64,000 nucleotides of DNA from positions 1,634,001 to 1,698,000 of the forward strand of contig JANFNE010000006.1 in the NCBI GenBank assembly GCA_024867545.1. The letters run 5' to 3'. Of this stretch, positions 1-11,800 are shown piece after piece. Made by a program: the position numbers and the translations under genes. This DNA is from Phytopythium helicoides (Eukaryota; Oomycota; Peronosporomycetes; Pythiales; Pythiaceae). The notes under the pieces were generated by a model. It ran no database searches, was not told the origin of the DNA, and saw nothing but the letters and a program-made list of their open reading frames with translations. Positions within the stretch are counted from its first letter, which is position 1. The number at the start of each line of letters is the position of its first letter.

Positions 1-2149
1 GCGGCGTCGGTCTTGGCACGCCCGTGCGTCGCTCCGTTGGGGTCGTCGGCGGCGTTGTGGTCGTCGTCGTCGTGGCCGTGGCGCTGGAGGTGGTCGAGGT
101 CGTCGCCGCGGTCACGGAGGTCGCCATGAACGCGGCTGTCGAGCGAGCTCGGGCGGTGCCGAGCCGCGGGCCCCAGCGTGTCGGTCGTCCGGGCTTCGAG
201 GGGGTCACCGTCATAGCCGCGGTGTTCGGCGCACATAAGCGGGGTCCCCAGCGGCTCGGTCGTGCCGCGGCCGCCGTGGCTTCCACCTGCGCGTCGCTGA
301 GGCGTGGGCCCCAGCGACTCGGACGCGGTGCTGGAACGGTAGTCGTCGCGGCCGGCAGCATCAGCGCGTCGTCGTTGGCAGCTCGGTCGTCCGGAGAGAG
401 TCGCCGGCGCTTCGGGCCGACGCGGAGCTGTTGTTGCTGCTGCTGGTGCAGCTGCTCGTGCTCATCCTGGAGTTGGAGCTGTTCCTGCGGACGAAGCACG
501 AGCGCGCGCGACACGGGGGGGACGTGCGCGCGCGGAGACAACAGGTCTTCGGTCGGTCGGTCGGTGCTCTGGTGGTCGGTCGCTTCTGCGCGCGTAGCGT
601 GGCTTGGTGTCATCGCTGCGCGCGCAGGAGCGACCTCCATGGGCTCGTCGGCGTCGGTCGCGACGTCTTGGGCCGGGGAGTCCATGGTTGAAGCGCCGGC
701 GGCGCGGTTATCCCGTTGGGTACCCGCGTCACCGGCGCTGAGGGGCAGAGACGACTGGTCGACCTGGAACAGCGGCTCGCGCGTGGCCTCGGCGTTCGCG
801 GCATCGACTAGGTCGAGCATGTCCTCGTCGACGTCGCGCGCGTCGAAGAACGCGTCCTCCGGGTCGTCTTGGGTGGCTTCCTCAGCGATGGACGACCCGG
901 AGAGCGTGGACTGGATGCTGTCGGTCGAGGCGGCTCGCTGGCGCTGGAGGGCAAGCACGAGCACGTCGTCGTCGTGCTGCACCTCTCGTTGTTGCTGACG
1001 GCGGCGGTGGAGCGCTTGCGTGCGCTCGTGAAGCGCGGGCGCAGTCGCTGGGTCTTCCGCGGCCGCCAGCAGCACGTCGTCGAGCGTCATGCGCTCGATG
1101 GGAAGCGCCAGCGCCGTCTCGGTCGTCGTGGCGGCGTCGAGCGGCCGCTCGCTCGTGTCCTCGGACTCCTCGGGCGTCGGCAGCCGAGTGGCGCTGCTTT
1201 CGCAGTCACGCGCGTGTCTCGCAGCCGCCAGACGCCCGGGGAAGCTCGCTCCGCACGCGCACCCGCTGTGAAACAAGTCCTCGAAGCGGGTGCCGCGGTG
1301 CGCGAGCCGTCGATGCGCGCCGAGGTCGCCGTAGTCGCGCGTAGTGTACACGCACAGCGTGCAGGCGAAAGCCCGCTCGCAGTGCGCGTATACTGAAGTC
1401 CATATACTCGGCGGGGTACCGGGCGCTCGGTTACCACCGCCGAGCATCGCTGCCGCCTCCCTGCGCGCGCCGAACGCGTCCTCGAGTTCGCGCAGCCGGC
1501 GCAGCACGTCGTCGTGGTCGTCGTGGGCGTGTTCGGGCGCTTGGGCGGCGGCGACAGCTATACGTGGGCCGCCGCGCGCACCGATTCCGCCGGCGGCGGG
1601 CGCGCCTCGCGTGCTCGGGCTCGAGCGCTCACGAGACGCGTCCGTCGCCGCCTCCGCCGCCGCACCAGCGTAAGTGAAGCCGCCAAGCGGCACGAGATCT
1701 TGCTGGGGCGGCGGAGCGGCGTCGGCGCGCGCGCGGGCGGCGGTCGTGGTCGTGGGGGCCCGGCGCGTCCCCGTGGGCTGGTCCGAATCCGGCATGGATT
1801 CGCCTCGTGACGGACCGAGCTCACGGGGGCGGCCGGGGACGGGGGCGGGCGGGAGAGGGACGCGAGGCGAGCCAGCGACGCCGCGCTGCTGCTGCGCCCG
1901 GTCGGCGGGCGAGGCGAGGTCTGGGGGCGGCGCGCCGGCCGCGCGCGCGGAGCGTCCCCGCGAGGGCGGCGCTCCATCTTGGAGCCCGAGGCGGCGGCGG
2001 GCGGCGAAACTGTCCGTCCCCGGGGGGAGCGGACGGGGCGGTGGATCCCCCGGCGGATCCCCCGGCGGAGCGGACGGACCGTCCGCCGGCTGCTGAACCG
2101 GTCCGGTGCGGACCGCCCGACGCGAGTCGGTTGGCCGAGGCGGCTCCAT
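1..2149 (-). CDS. C2H2/C2HC zinc-finger protein with long disordered regions (3' end outside window)
   Basis: The minus strand is open from an ATG at 2149-2147 to the window edge (716 codons visible). An in-frame TAG lies three codons upstream, which fixes the start. The N-terminus is proline-rich, with a PPGDPPGDPPP run. Around residues 255-310 there are two finger-like units: CTLC then 12 residues then H-x4-H, and CAC then 12 residues then H-x3-C. Long acidic and glutamine-rich low-complexity stretches follow, then three copies of R-P-S/T-R-W-G-P-R-L. The finger pair suggests nucleic-acid binding, which is inference. I do not recognise an orthologue. Codon choice is extremely GC-rich, so open frames on the opposite strand here are shadows. 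A U2 snRNA gene lies about 110 bp upstream in the same orientation. Confidence 0.7.
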   Translation of the reverse strand, partial: MEPPRPTDSRRAVRTGPVQQPADGPSAPPGDPPGDPPPRPLPPGTDSFAARRRLGLQDGAPPSRGRSARAAGAPPPDLASPADRAQQQRGVAGSPRVPLPPAPVPGRPRELGPSRGESMPDSDQPTGTRRAPTTTTAARARADAAPPPQQDLVPLGGFTYAGAAAEAATDASRERSSPSTRGAPAAGGIGARGGPRIAVAAAQAPEHAHDDHDDVLRRLRELEDAFGARREAAAMLGGGNRAPGTPPSIWTSVYAHCERAFACTLCVYTTRDYGDLGAHRRLAHRGTRFEDLFHSGCACGASFPGRLAAARHARDCESSATRLPTPEESEDTSERPLDAATTTETALALPIERMTLDDVLLAAAEDPATAPALHERTQALHRRRQQQREVQHDDDVLVLALQRQRAASTDSIQSTLSGSSIAEEATQDDPEDAFFDARDVDEDMLDLVDAANAEATREPLFQVDQSSLPLSAGDAGTQRDNRAAGASTMDSPAQDVATDADEPMEVAPARAAMTPSHATRAEATDHQSTDRPTEDLLSPRAHVPPVSRALVLRPQEQLQLQDEHEQLHQQQQQQLRVGPKRRRLSPDDRAANDDALMLPAATTTVPAPRPSRWGPRLSDAQVEATAAAARPSRWGPRLCAPNTAAMTVTPSKPGRPTRWGPRLGTARARSTAAFMATSVTAATTSTTSSATATTTTTTTPPTTPTERRTGVPRPTP
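161..325 (-). repeat. Three RP(S/T)RWGPRL peptide repeats in the zinc-finger protein
   Basis: The same nine-residue motif is encoded at 299-325, 236-262 and 161-187 (minus strand). Spacing is 63 and 75 bp, always in frame, with unrelated sequence between. Synonymous differences between copies suggest selection on the peptide rather than recent DNA duplication. Confidence 0.8.
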
Positions 2150-2259
2150 GAAACTCTATCGGCTCTTAAAATTGATTAAGGAAACCAGAGCAACAGGAGC
2201 ACGCACAGCACCAGAAAAGGAACGCAAAAGTAAATGAGTAGAAAGAAACAAATGTAGTT

Positions 2260-2445
2260 GGGCCTCGCCGGGGAAAAAGTGCAACCCCCGGGAAACCCGT
2301 CCAATGAAACGACAGCAAGCTGCCGATCACCGGAGTGTTCAAAAATGAATGTGAAAAAATCCCCGAGATGAACTCGGGAAATCAGTTTTCACACTGATTA
2401 GAACAGATACTACACTTGATCTTAGCCAGAAGGCCGAGAAGGTAT
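2260..2445 (-). ncRNA. U2: U2 spliceosomal snRNA
   Basis: Read on the minus strand, the RNA begins AUACCUUCUCGGCCUUCUGG and continues with the strongly conserved GCUAAGAUCAAGUGUAGUAU. This includes the GUAGUA branch-site-pairing element (plus-strand 2408-2413). Stem-loop IIa/b sequences follow, with a CCCGAG/CUCGGG hairpin. An Sm-like AUUUUUUC lies at about 2353-2360. The 3' half ends near a GGGUUGCAC...GGCGAGGCCC hairpin. The length of about 186 nt fits U2. The 5' end is well placed; the 3' end is good to a few bases. The RNA pairs with intron branch points in the spliceosome, which fits the many short introns in this window. Confidence 0.95.
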
Positions 2446-4014
2446 GAACGAAAATTTATGACCGACAAACATAGCATACCTCGACTACGTCCCGCACGGC
2501 TCTTTCTAAATTAGCTAATTAAATAATAATATTTTTAAGTAATATATTAATAATAATAAAGGTAATGTTGTGAAATATCACGATATATTTTAAATCACGA
2601 AATATAAAGTGCATGTATAAATTTACGTAGGACTCACTAGTCGTTAAGTACAACCTTTAATTATATAAATTTTTGCATACTTTGGTCAGCCAGATTTGGA
2701 CGCTGACTACTCTGCCAGTTTCGGTCTCGCATGATCCCCTGGTCGGGATATTGCCAACTTCTTTCTGGACTTTAGCACGGAGCAGCAGATCAAATACAAG
2801 ATGGCTGGGCTGATCAGCTCGTGGAGAAACCACTGGGAGATCAATTTGAGTTTGGATGTACCTGTGCTGCCTGTTCTTGCGAGTCATATGACCTGCCACG
2901 TGAATTCGGTGTCTGCGTCCCATTAGTCTCTGTGGTACAGCTCTTCGAGCGGCAGGGTATGTACCCGTGGCTCAACTAAGCGCTCGTCTCGAATCGAGCT
3001 TCCGACATAAGTAAAAGGACTGCATTCGATAGTCTCTGCATGGCTCGAATGCTGCTCAGAAGCATGGAGTGCCAAGAAACCGACCGTCATGAACTTCATG
3101 AAGTTCATGACTCCATAGACACTACACTACGCTGCAGGATTTCGCAGTCATATCGGCGTCTCGCCGCACCCAACGCACTGGTTTGCAAGTCTGCATCAAT
3201 CGCTTCCGAGCTATTCTATCAATAGAGTTGAATCCTTGCTGTTTGAAAGAGGAGGATGTCGCCCCTACTATTTCACATAGGCTTCTAACAAGGCCCTTGC
3301 ATTATGTTTGCAAGACAGAAGGAATCTCATGGCGGTGTGAGGACTTCAGCTCGCACCCTTGGTAAGGGCGAGCCATTCAACCCATTCCTTTCTTCCCCTC
3401 AGTCAGCGATTTGCAAGAAAGAATCTGAGCGACAGTACTTCCGGGCTAACGATGCAGGGCCACGCTCTCGAGGATCCGCCGCGCAAGCAGAGACACTCTC
3501 TCGTCATATCAAGAGGAGACTCACGCACAGCCGGACCCACACGATCGAGAAAACCAAGCGTCTCGTCCGGCTTCACCTGTGCGTCTGCACTCAAGATCTT
3601 CACGGGGTCTCTAGCTGTGGCCTCATCAGACGCTTGCAAGACCAAGCTGCGTCAGTTAGCCACAATCGACAGCTGTGTTTATGAGCGAGCATCGAGCACT
3701 AGCGAACAAGTGTGGTACAGCTCTCGATATCAAGATCTTTGCGTTATGTGTTACCGTTTGTCTCGTGTCTGACATGCAGCATGGTTCGATTGCTGCAATC
3801 GTGCATGCGGAAGCTTCAGCAAGTGTATCGTGGTCGGCACACCGACGATGCTGACCTGCGGCTGATGGCGCCTATATTTGGCTGCACGTGCTGGTCGAGG
3901 CGTGAAAACGACCGCGATGCTGACTATCTTTAGTGATTGCCCCAAGGCATTGTGCAGCGAACAAGTAGTTGACGGCAAATCGGTCATCCCTCACCGAGGA
4001 CTAACTTCTAGGAC
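2446..4014. other. Intergenic, no supported gene
   Basis: This 1.57 kb separates the U2 gene from the coiled-coil gene. The part next to U2 (about 2500-2660) is AT-rich. Short open frames occur on both strands, for example minus 2657-2923 and minus 3403-3645. None has a recognisable domain, signal peptide or continuation through splice sites. Short phrases such as GTGGTACAGCTCT recur at about 2932 and 3712, hinting at a degraded internal duplication or old transposon. A perfect 26-bp palindrome lies at 3086-3111. Confidence 0.6.
3086..3111. repeat. Perfect 26-bp palindrome
   Basis: The sequence centred on ACTTCATGAAGT reads identically on both strands from 3086 to 3111 and stops being symmetric at the next base pair. 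It has no spacer, so it would form a cruciform rather than an RNA hairpin with a loop. Its role is unknown. Confidence 0.85.
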
Positions 4015-7000
4015 ATGGACGGTGAAGATGCAGTCGTATCAGTTGCGCAGGAAAATGATGACGTGGATCTTCGAGATCCAAAACATGACAGTGGAGATCC
4101 AGCCTCTCAAGACAACAACAATTCAGTGCCATTTGATCTCGAGAGCTTCTCATCGCTCGTCGATAAGGAGTTGATCGCGTATTCCGTGTCATGGGACCCG
4201 CTTTTGCGCGCTCTGAAGGCTATTGGCGCATCGCTAGCGGGACAGCAGCGTACAAAAGACGCCTTGGCAGGCGACATGAACGCACTCAAGGCGCAGCTAG
4301 CAAAAAGTGAAGGTGACAAGCAAACATTAGAGACAACGCTGGGTCAGCTCCAGAACGATCTCAGTAGCATGCAAGAGCAACTCGAAAAGCTTCAGGCGGA
4401 ACGTGAGAAAGATGCAGCTACAAAAGCTATCCAAGACGCCGCAGCTGCCGCATTGCGTGCGAGCGACAAGGGAGAGAGCGGTGATGATATTGGTGGAAAT
4501 GACTCCACGACGTCTGGTTCCTCATCTGCACAGTTTGTTACCCCTGATGAGCTGGTTGACGCCCAGCGATCTCTAGCACACGAGTTCAAGCGAACATTGT
4601 CACGTGCGTTCGGCCTTGATGTACTCGATGACAATGACGACCCACTCGGATCCCTTCCGCTTTCTGGTGCGCTATTCGCAACGAAGGCAGATGTGGACGA
4701 GGCGATTTCTTCCGTCCGGCAGGAATTAGCGCGTGGGTTGTCCACCCACGACGCACGGTTGGAAGCCCTTCAGGATAGCATTGGAAATCTCGATGAGCTC
4801 TCATCACAGCTGTCGGCACGCGTAAATGAGCAGTTGTCGAGTCGGCTACCTTCCACTCCACCTCCCCAGTCTGGCGTAGCTCCACCTCCCCGCTCAGAAT
4901 CACCGAGTGAGTTTTCGCCTGGCAACGACGGAATCCTGCTTAAAAGCTTGAAAGAGCTTCGCGCAACGCAGGACGCCCACGAGCGACAGCTCAAGCAGCA
5001 GCAAGCAATTGCTGACAAGCATGCAGCAGATCTAGCATCGCTACTTGGGCAGTTGGATGACCTGGCGCTTCAGCAACGGGCAGTGGTGACGGGCATGGTC
5101 ATGCCTTCTGGAAATGACTCGTCAAATATGGCTAGCAGCCGGAGTGATACAAGCGATGGAGGATCCTCTAGTGTTGGTGAAGCCGATGCTATGTCTGCAT
5201 CGTCAACGTCTCAGCATCAACCGATGCAACTAGATTTGTCTCTTGTATTTGCGAAAATCGCCGACCTGAGAAGGTCAACCGATGCCTCTCTGTCGTCACT
5301 GCAAAATAATTTGGCAAGCGTATCAGGTGCGTCTGCAGGCCTTCAAGCGCAGGTAGATGCACTTCGCAATGGTGCTGTGTTCTCGGAACACTTGCAGCTA
5401 CACATGATTGAGGCGCAGCTTGCAATGCAAAAAGAATTACTGGCTCGGAACCAGCGCTTCCAAGAGCGAACAAAGCCTCAACTTGCGGATTGGCGTCGAG
5501 CACTGGATGACAACGAAGCCAAGTTGGTGCGCGGCCAAGCAGACGACGAAATCTTGCAAGAGTTGCAGCAACTACAGCGAAATTACCGAAGGACGCTGCT
5601 GGCGATCACACCTCTCGTCAACTCTCCGCTTTCCATCGCAGAAGCTGCCCAAACTCTGGCTGACGAGGTTCGTCAGCTCGACCATGGGCGCCAAGTTGGT
5701 GTTTTACCCGTTCGAGTGCCCATGGGAAGTGACAGCGACGACGAAGTGGAAAATGAACGCACCAAACGCGCAGCGCGTGAGAGAGAGGAAGAGTATGCTC
5801 GCAAGTTACGATTCCTAGACGAGGAGATTGCAGCCACTCTTCAGGTGAATGTTGTAACGGAGAAGAAGAACGATCCATTGCTCAAGGCTCTTGATGGGAT
5901 GCGTGAAAAGGTATGTCGTACTTGCGGTACATGGGGGCGAAATGGTTACCAACTGACAATTGCTTCTTCAGTTGGAAGAACTCTGGTCGATGTGGCACAA
6001 AAATTACAATCAGAAGCTGCGCGGAAGCGGGAGCTCTGGCACGGAAGGTGCAGATGGAGCTTCACATTCAACTGGGGGAACAGGTAGTAACTTCGGCGGA
6101 AGCATAGAGGCTCTAAGGGAAGTGGAGTTGCGCCTCATGGGAGCAGTGCGACGTCTGGGTGCTCTCGAAGAAGATGTTGAGCGTTTGCGGTCTGCAACAG
6201 ATCTCAACACGTCCGATTTGGCAAGTGGCTCAGGAGCAAACACTGGGCGTCGTGTATCCGATGCGCTTGCGATGAGCGAGCTTGATTCACTCAGGCTAGA
6301 ACTGCTCGGGGAGATCAGCAAAGTGTCAGCGATGGTTGGCAGTCATGCCAACGGTGGTGCAGGATCACGACGAAACGTCAGTCACAGCAACCAGCAGGGT
6401 GGAGATCTGCTGACGAGCTTGTACGCGCAGCTGACTGGGCGAGAGATCGACGGACGGTTCATGGACCTCGCCCCAGATGCCCAGAGGCAGCTACATGATG
6501 CGTTTATGAAGGAGTTGACCAAAAAGGTCACACACGGCGTCCTAGCGTCCGATAAACTCGCCGCACTCAGCCGCATGGGTGCTGCAGGCTCAACTAATAC
6601 TGGTGCTGGAGCCGGTGGAAATGGATCGAACGCAGGAGCCAACTACCGTATGCTCTTGGACAACTTTGCTCAAAAGGTCGAAGATCGCCTCGACGATGCA
6701 CGGGATATGACGGCTGACGAGCTCTTGCGGCTGCGAAAGGAGCTCACTGACCAAATCCGTCTCCGCCTCGAAGCAGCTCTGCGAGATCTGCGTGCAGAGC
6801 TGCAAAGCTATGGATTGTTGCCCGTTCCGGGCGTGGATGCCAACGGGGACTCGACGGCAGTGGGCACCAAACCCGTCATGTGTGTCGCCTGTAGTCGACC
6901 GGTACCAGTGTCAACCGTGATCCGAGAAGCAGGTGCACCTGCCGAGCTTGTCCAGCCCGAACCAGCAGCACTAGCACCAGACTTTGTAAGTGCTGGACGA

Positions 7001-7446
7001 GTTTCGCAAATGCCGTCGTTTTTCAGATACCTAATATCGCTTTGGCTTGTGTCCAGGACTTTGAGCGCTCTGACGACGACTTTGTTTACCGCGCGGGATT
7101 CAAAATGCCCGCGAATGATCGGTAAGGATTCGTGAACGCTCTCGGCAGCTTGGTTAGTACGCTAACTTGAATTGTCACCAGAAAAATCCTGACGTTGCCG
7201 TTTTTGGCAACCACGACTCGCAACAAAATGGTTCTCAACAAGCCTGAAGGGAAGCGGAAGCGGCCTGCGCGACACCACACAAGCATGGCGCGCGTCGAGA
7301 ACGTCGTCCGCGAGGTGGGTTATCAATGATTGTGCTGAGCGTTTCCCATGTTTTAATTTCTTCGATTTGTCGCGCAGGCCATGGAGCTCGACCGCACGGC
7401 GCGCTCGCAGGCGTTCAACGCCCAGCAGCACCAGCACCAGCAGTAG
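4015..7446 (+). CDS. Coiled-coil protein, possibly QRICH2/DUF4795-like
   Basis: Five exons: 4015-5910, 5972-6985, 7057-7121, 7182-7314 and 7378-7446, giving 1058 residues. The introns of 60-71 nt all have GT...AG ends and keep the frame. Exon 3 could instead start at 7027, which adds ten in-frame codons. Residues about 70-120 and 320-680 are rich in coiled-coil heptads (LKAQLAKSE, LQNDLSSMQEQLEKLQ). Long Ser/Gly/Asn linkers separate them. After a last helical block, a short CVACSRPVP motif is followed by a basic C-terminus. Long coiled coils plus a C-x2-C-type motif near the C-terminus recall the DUF4795 region of QRICH2-like flagellar proteins. That link is from memory of the family and is tentative. 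No catalytic domain is visible. Confidence 0.75.
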
Positions 7447-8844
7447 GAGAGCTTGCATCTGCTCAACTCGGTCCGGAGAATCGACCTCACGCCTCCCTTT
7501 GGCCGAGTACAACTACCTCTAAACACGCACAATGCACTTTTGTTTGGCTTTCGTCAGGCAGAAATCTCAAAGGTGGCGTCACCGCCTACGCAGCCGTGCG
7601 GATACTGCGACGGTCGCGCGCAGGGCTCCCAAAAGGGTAGGTAAAGTTTGTAATCATCCGAAAGCGAGCGATGGAAACTCCACATACACAGATGCAAAAG
7701 TCACACAAGCTTTGGTGGGAATCCAAGTCCTAACAATGCAGGAAGATCGGCGCGAGCCACTTGCGGAATGATCGCTCGGTGGGTGGATAGATGCGGGTGG
7801 CGATCGACTGGCAGTGATGGGGCACCTTCGCGCGACCTCCAGAAACCTTCGCGCAACAATTTCACCCACCAGTTAACTTGAATGTCCAGTCAATGGCTCG
7901 TCTCTTGACTCCATCTCATAAATAGGATACCTCTACTATCGTATGCGTTGTAAAATCCTGAATCTATATTAGGCACATTTAACGCAGATCGTGTAGTACA
8001 CTAAACTTGCTAGATTCGATATTAGATGGATTGCACCCGAGCTGTTGCCGAGCCTGGGCATCATCATGCAGTTGCCCGTCAACACCCAGAATTGCCTGGA
8101 AATCCAGCGGCTCGGGATCGCGACGGAGCTCTGCAGCTCTCGCCATGGCACGCGCGATCCCTTTGTCCCGGTCCTGTAGCTGCGCTGTCGCCTGCCTGCC
8201 TGCCTGCCGGTGTCGTCCAGGCGTCAAGCTGCGTCGCCTCGAGCTGCGCGATGGATCGCAGACGTAAAAGCCCTGCCCGTCGGTCTCTTCTATGATCGGC
8301 GGCTTTCCCGCTAGCGCGCCAGCTCCGCCGGCGTTACATGCAAAAATACATGGAAATTCCGACGTCGCTAGTGTGGCGGCGGCGGCAGAGCGCTGCTCGC
8401 AGCTCCAGCAGGCTGCAGCAGGCTGCAGCAGGCGCGTGGCGTCGCGCATGCAGGCAGGCGTTGGCCGCCAACGCCCAGCACCATTTCGAGTCCTTGGGAA
8501 TGGCTCAATATCGGTTTCTGCAGGTCGCCGCGTGCCCACGCGTATAAGTTGTCCGCGGTCCTCTCGGAACGCGTAATCGCGTGCGACTGAACTCTTCCCG
8601 TCCGGCGTCGTGTTGCCCCCGCATAGCGAGCGCGAGTCAACCGCGAGAAAGTGCGCGCTGCCACTGCCGCCGCGCCCGCCGCCACTGCGCCCGCCACCTC
8701 CTGAGCCGCGCGCCGCCGCCCGCCGCCCGCCCGCTCGGCCCTCGAACCCCAGCGCCCGCTCCGGGCCGCGCGCGCCGTCAGCGCCGCTAAATTTGCGCAG
8801 AGAGCGCGTTTCCCGACCGTCGCGCGCGCTCGTTCGTTCATGGG
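7447..8844. other. Intergenic and 5' region of the PLD gene
   Basis: No gene is supported. The right 300 bp is very GC-rich and probably holds the promoter and leader of the phospholipase gene. There is a short GCCT microsatellite near 8191-8210 and a CTGCAGCAGG tandem at about 8404-8432. A 292-codon minus-strand frame across 7979-8857 has no domain and an Arg/Ala/Gly composition typical of a GC-rich shadow. Confidence 0.6.
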
Positions 8845-11800
8845 ATGCCCGACGCACTGCTGAGCGACGACAAGAGCGACGCGTCGGGCTCGTCCAGCGC
8901 CTACAGCCAGCCGCGCACCGTCACCTACGCGCACTCGTCATCGACGTCCTCGGCGGCTGCGGCGCCCGCCAGCGGCTTCGTGCCCGACGGCTTCGCCCAC
9001 GAGAACGAGGTTTACTTTGACGAGGAGTGCGCGGCCAGCGACATCCTCGGAGGGTCCTCGGACATCGACGGAGAGATGACCATCATGAACGACGACGACC
9101 CCGACGCGTTCGAGGAGGAGGAGGAGGTCATGGAGCACTCGATCGAGTTCCACATCAGCCGCGCCACCGTCACGCGCTCCGCCGTCATCCCCTGCTGCAT
9201 ATTCATCGGCCGCGTGCGCTGGGGCACGACCGACTGGGAGATATACTTTGGACAGAAGCAGCTCCTGCGACTACACATCAACCTATGGATCTACCAGCTA
9301 CTGCACCGCGGAAAGCTGCTGCGCGGCGTGTCGCTCCCGTGGACGATCTGGAGAGAGAAGCGCGCCGAGAAGCGCGTCGAGGACGTCTACATCGTGCAGG
9401 ACTACATCCGCTCGTTGCTCAAGGACCGAGAGCTGCGCAACTCGGAGCCCTTGCTGTCGTTCCTCGAGGTCAGCCCGTCGCGCGCCATGCTGCGCTTCGG
9501 GCCGTCGCTCAAGGAAGGATACGTGCACATGCGCATCAACGGGCCATTCCAGCTCCCGCTTTACACGTGCTTCAACCGCACGATCGAGACGATGTATCGG
9601 CATCTGTACCGCACTTGGATGCGAATCGCGTTCGTGTCGACGATTGTTGGATTCATCTTTCCCCTCGTTCTCATTCTCATCACGAGCCTTCCGACATTCT
9701 TTTCACCACAGAAAACGCTGGTGTCAAGCTCCAGTGGCTCGCCCTCCGTCTCAACGAGTCTCAACACAGCCGGCGTCTTTGCGGGTCTCGCGATTCTTGG
9801 CGGCATCATCTTCTTTATCGTGTTTGTGTATCGATTTTTCCACCACCGCCTCGGTGTTATTCGACGATGGGTCGTCCTCAAGCCTTCGTGCTTCGCTGCT
9901 TACAGAAACCGATCTGATCGGGAGCCGAGCGAGGTTTTTCTCTTCGACAAGACATTCACAGCGCGGAAAGGCAGCTATCGGCAAGGTGTTTCATGGATGC
10001 CGAGTGGCTTTGTTGTTGGCAGTCATGCAGGCAACATTGAGATCGACACAGGCCACTACTACACGCGGTTTACAGCACTCTGCGCGCTTGTGGTAGTGTG
10101 CTACTGCTTGATGGTACTCTCATCGTCCGTCTACAACTTCGAGCGACTCCAGTTCGACTCCAGTGGCGGAATCAGGATGAATAAAGTGCCAAGTATGTCA
10201 AATTGGACTGAAGCATCTGAGATCCAGTACTGTGGTTACTACTTCACAGTTCCCGAAGACGGTCCGACAATCCACGTTGAAAGTGAATCAGGTGGTGTTG
10301 TGATCTCGAAGCTCACTACAACAACGTCAAACGCGTCCATTTCGGCATCAAATCTCGATTTGTTTTGGCAGAGCGACGATACAGGCTACTCGATTGGAGT
10401 GATCACCAGTGTTCAAACTCCTGGTACTGCTGTGAGCGTCATCAAGAAGATTGATCCAGACAACGATCTGTTTTTCCCTACGGGCACAGTTATTGAAGTA
10501 CCCAATGTCGGGAACCTCACTCTGGATGCTGTTGATGGCGAGACCCTACAGCAATTCACGCCAGTCGATTACCTGTGCGCGATCCCAGTCAAGATCGCAC
10601 CAGTGACATGGAAGACGTTCGTTTACTACGTGCTGCTATTGTTCACGGGTGCCATCATCGCGCCTGCTGCCGGTTTGGGTGTCAACTACCTGGTTACCTA
10701 CATGGGAGTATGGCATCCTCACGTGCGACGTGATCATTGGTACCGGTGTGTACGCCGCTTACAGAAGCTCAAGCGTCAGGAGACCCAGCATCGCTTCAAC
10801 TCGTTCGCGCCACCCCACGTGAGCACGATCACAGAGGATGACAGTGAGACCTCTGCCGGATCTCTCGCTGGAGCAAGACCTTCATTGGATGAGGGAAAGC
10901 ACAAAATTACAGGAAGCTTGCACCAAATGGTGAACTCTGCTGTCAAGCTCGCTCACGAGGGTGCTGCTCGTATCGGATTGAAATCACGAGAAGATTCAAG
11001 TACGCAGTCAGAAGACTCATTTACTGCTCCGCCGACGCCACCCTGTGCTGTGAGCTGGCACGTTGATGGCGAGGACACCTACGAGGCGATGTACAATGCA
11101 ATCTCGAACGCCAAGTATGAAGTACTTATTGCTGGTTGGTGGGTTTGTCCTGACCTGTTCCTTCTTCGGCCTGGACGGAAGCTCCCTCCATCTGAAGACT
11201 CAGAAGCCGATGAGCCTAAGTCGAACGAAACCCAGCTGCGCTCGTTGCTTCTGAAGAAGGCACAGGCTGGCGTCAAAATTTATGTTCTGATCTACCGGGA
11301 GGTCAAGCTTGCGCTGACGCTGAACAGCGCGTACTCAAAGCGATCGCTGATGTTACACCCTAACATTCGAGTACTTCGAGATCCGATCTTCCAGATCCAG
11401 AGTCTTGGGTTTTGGTCGCACCACGAGAAGATTGTGTGCATCGACCAGTCCCTCGCATTTGTTGGAGGTCTTGATCTGTGCTTCGGTCGATACGACCACC
11501 ATGATCATCCGCTGAGCGATTCTGGTGGCGGTAATGGTGCAAGGCAGATTTGGCGCGGCAAGGATTATTCAAACCCGATCATCAAGGATTTTGTGCGAGT
11601 AAACCAACCTTACGAGGACTTGATTGATCGAAATTCCCAGCCACGAATGCCATGGCACGATGTCCACTGCAGTATTTCGGGTCCTGCCGTCCAAGATGTG
11701 GCGTACCACTTTATCCAACGGTGGAACTTTGTGTGCTCCAAGAATGACTACCAGCTGCGCACTGGCTGGTGCATTTGCCTCCGCACTCGACGATTTAAAC

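Noticed and set aside
24..998. Long plus-strand open frame opposite the zinc-finger gene
   Set aside because: Its Arg/Val/Ser-rich composition is that of a GC-rich antisense shadow. The minus frame has zinc-finger motifs, repeated peptides and a clean start.
3403..3645. Possible small secreted or effector-like protein on the minus strand
   Set aside because: No signal peptide, no ATG (the first codon is TTG), and a stop just upstream in frame. Nothing beyond composition supports it.
7979..8857. 292-codon minus-strand frame upstream of the PLD gene
   Set aside because: Low-complexity Arg/Ala/Gly sequence without domains, overlapping the PLD promoter region.
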